64,000 nt of DNA, taken from assembly GCF_001879205.1 (NCBI RefSeq), contig NZ_MLFK01000005.1, forward strand, positions 1-64,000. Direction: 5' to 3'. Position numbers and translations under genes: made by a program. Positions within the stretch are counted from its first letter, which is position 1; every line of letters starts with the position of its first letter. Source of the DNA: Flavobacterium johnsoniae (lineage in GTDB: Bacteria; Bacteroidota; Bacteroidia; Flavobacteriales; Flavobacteriaceae). The notes below the pieces were generated by a model. That model saw nothing but the letters and a program-made list of their open reading frames with translations. It was not told the DNA's origin and searched no databases. Positions 62,986 to 64,000 of the stretch are shown here, one piece after another.

Positions 62986-64000
62986 ATGAGAAAAAACCCC
63001 ACCTCAATTCTGGCAATAATCTGTATTCTGGCCATTCTTGCTATTATATATGCGACAATGATGCCGCAATGGATTTCAAAAACAGATGAAGCCCTTGCCG
63101 AATTCTCTACTGAAAGGGCTTTAAATCAAGTTGAAATCATAGCTCAAAAACCACATTATGTTGGCTCTACTAATCACGAGTTGGTCGCTAATTATCTCAA
63201 ACTTGAACTTAACAGAATTGGTTTAGAAACTAGTATTCAGGAAGGTTTTACACTTAACGATAAAGGACTGCTGGTAAAATCTAAAAATATTCTGGCCCGA
63301 ATTAAGGGAACAAATAACACCAAGGCTCTTTTACTTCTTTCTCATTATGATAGCGCACCGCATTCTTTTTCAAAAGGAGCAAGTGATGATGCATCAGGGG
63401 TTGCAACCATCCTTGAAGGAATCCGAGCATTTTTATACTCAAAACATCCGCAAAAAAACGATATTATAATTCTTTTTTCTGATGCTGAAGAACTAGGCTT
63501 AAACGGTGCCGCTCTTTTTGTAAACAAACATCCCTGGGCAAAAGATGTGGGTTTGGTTTTAAATTTTGAAGCCCGCGGTACTTCCGGACCAAGCTATATG
63601 CTGATGGAAACCAACAAAGGAAACCAGGCACTTGTTCAGGAATTCTCTAAAGCAAAAGCAGCCTATCCGGTGTCCAACTCACTGATGTACAGCATTTATA
63701 AAATGCTACCAAATGATACCGACTTAACCGTATTTAGAGAGCAGGGAAAAATTCAGGGGTTTAACTTTGCTTTTATAGACGGCCACTACAATTATCACAC
63801 ACAACAGGACGACGTTCAGCATTTAAACAAAACTACACTGGCACATCAGGGCTCATATCTGATGCCTTTATTAAAATACTTCGCCAATACCGACTTAAAC
63901 CAGACTGCTTCATCTGAAGATTATGTTTATTTCAGCGCTCCATTCTCTTTCATCAGTTATCCATTTAGCTGGGTAATGCCAATGACCATTATTGCTTTAG
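62986..64000 (+). CDS. M28-family zinc peptidase, membrane-anchored (partial, runs off the window)
   Basis: The frame is open from the ATG at 62986 (MRKNPTSILA) to the window end, 338 codons. An N-terminal membrane helix (about 5-24) precedes an M28 aminopeptidase domain. Zinc-ligand motifs are visible: 'LLLLSHYDSAPHS', 'GASDDASGVATILEG', 'LFSDAEELGLNGA' (Glu-Glu), 'FEARGTSGP' and 'HYNYHTQQDD'. More hydrophobic sequence begins at the end ('SYPFSWVMPMTIIA'), so a multi-helix C-terminal part is expected, as in Ermp1-like M28 proteins. It follows the zinc-ribbon gene by 11 nt. Confidence 0.9.
   Translation, partial: MRKNPTSILAIICILAILAIIYATMMPQWISKTDEALAEFSTERALNQVEIIAQKPHYVGSTNHELVANYLKLELNRIGLETSIQEGFTLNDKGLLVKSKNILARIKGTNNTKALLLLSHYDSAPHSFSKGASDDASGVATILEGIRAFLYSKHPQKNDIIILFSDAEELGLNGAALFVNKHPWAKDVGLVLNFEARGTSGPSYMLMETNKGNQALVQEFSKAKAAYPVSNSLMYSIYKMLPNDTDLTVFREQGKIQGFNFAFIDGHYNYHTQQDDVQHLNKTTLAHQGSYLMPLLKYFANTDLNQTASSEDYVYFSAPFSFISYPFSWVMPMTIIAL

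Overview
The window reads as a chromosomal segment of a Flavobacterium-like member of the Bacteroidetes. The evidence is an AT-rich genome, cargo proteins with type IX secretion (T9SS) C-terminal sorting domains, a TonB-dependent receptor with a carboxypeptidase-D-like N-terminal repeat, an atpD-atpC pair detached from the rest of the ATP synthase operon, DUF4270 next to glmS, and promoters with the Bacteroidetes -7 box TAnnTTTG. Gene content is mostly core metabolism and housekeeping. I see no rRNA, tRNA, prophage, insertion sequence, CRISPR array or recognisable multi-gene defence island.

Layout. 1-8.4 kb: the end of a T9SS cargo gene, then a minus-strand biotin locus (bioF, bioD, bioA and a ketosynthase). 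This locus is interrupted by a GxxExxY protein and a TraB/sigma-factor/membrane-protein module. 8.5-10.5 kb: atpD-atpC. 10.6-15.2 kb: a TonB-dependent receptor followed by an SGNH-hydrolase lipoprotein. 15.4-19.8 kb: a half glycogen-synthase-like gene, a frameshifted DUF4270 gene and glmS, divergent from panC-panD (pantothenate). 21.2-26.2 kb: an esterase-fold protein lacking the nucleophile serine, radA, and a GT51 transglycosylase fused to an AsmA-like N-terminus. 26.2-33.5 kb: aldo/keto reductase, OmpA-type lipoprotein, exonuclease III, a bifunctional ornithine-lipid synthase (olsF-like), a DUF805-TM2-TM2 cluster and a 2-hydroxyacid dehydrogenase. 33.7-44 kb: nhaA, cytochrome c, proC, mgtE, rsmA, TPR proteins and serS. 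44-50.7 kb: an accessory-looking run of small lipoproteins, membrane proteins and hypotheticals (DMP19-like, SLATT/DUF4231-like, PrcB-like, YdeI-like, PhzF). 50.7-60.5 kb: CDGSH protein, metG, DMT exporter, HAD phosphatase with a chloramphenicol-acetyltransferase-like gene, OmpA-type porin, ferritin, a tiny Lys/Cys-rich protein and a DUF2461 protein. 60.6-64 kb: ssb, a GNAT-nitrilase fusion, a zinc-ribbon protein and the start of an M28 peptidase.

Several groups form clear pathways: biotin from pimeloyl thioester to dethiobiotin, pantothenate from pantoate and beta-alanine, the amino-sugar gateway (glmS), and envelope lipid and peptidoglycan synthesis.

Two things stand out. First, the intergenic spaces are filled with several families of short, quasi-periodic repeat phrases (roughly 7-10 nt period), often able to fold on themselves. 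Many occur two or more times here and are unrelated to the flanking genes. Second, there are three small decayed or frameshifted genes: DUF4270, a 64-codon gene at 38.8 kb and a monooxygenase stub at 35.0 kb. There are also two short genes easily missed by length cut-offs, at 46.8 and 59.5 kb. I did not find a convincing new multi-gene system. The repeat families are the best candidate for something under-described.
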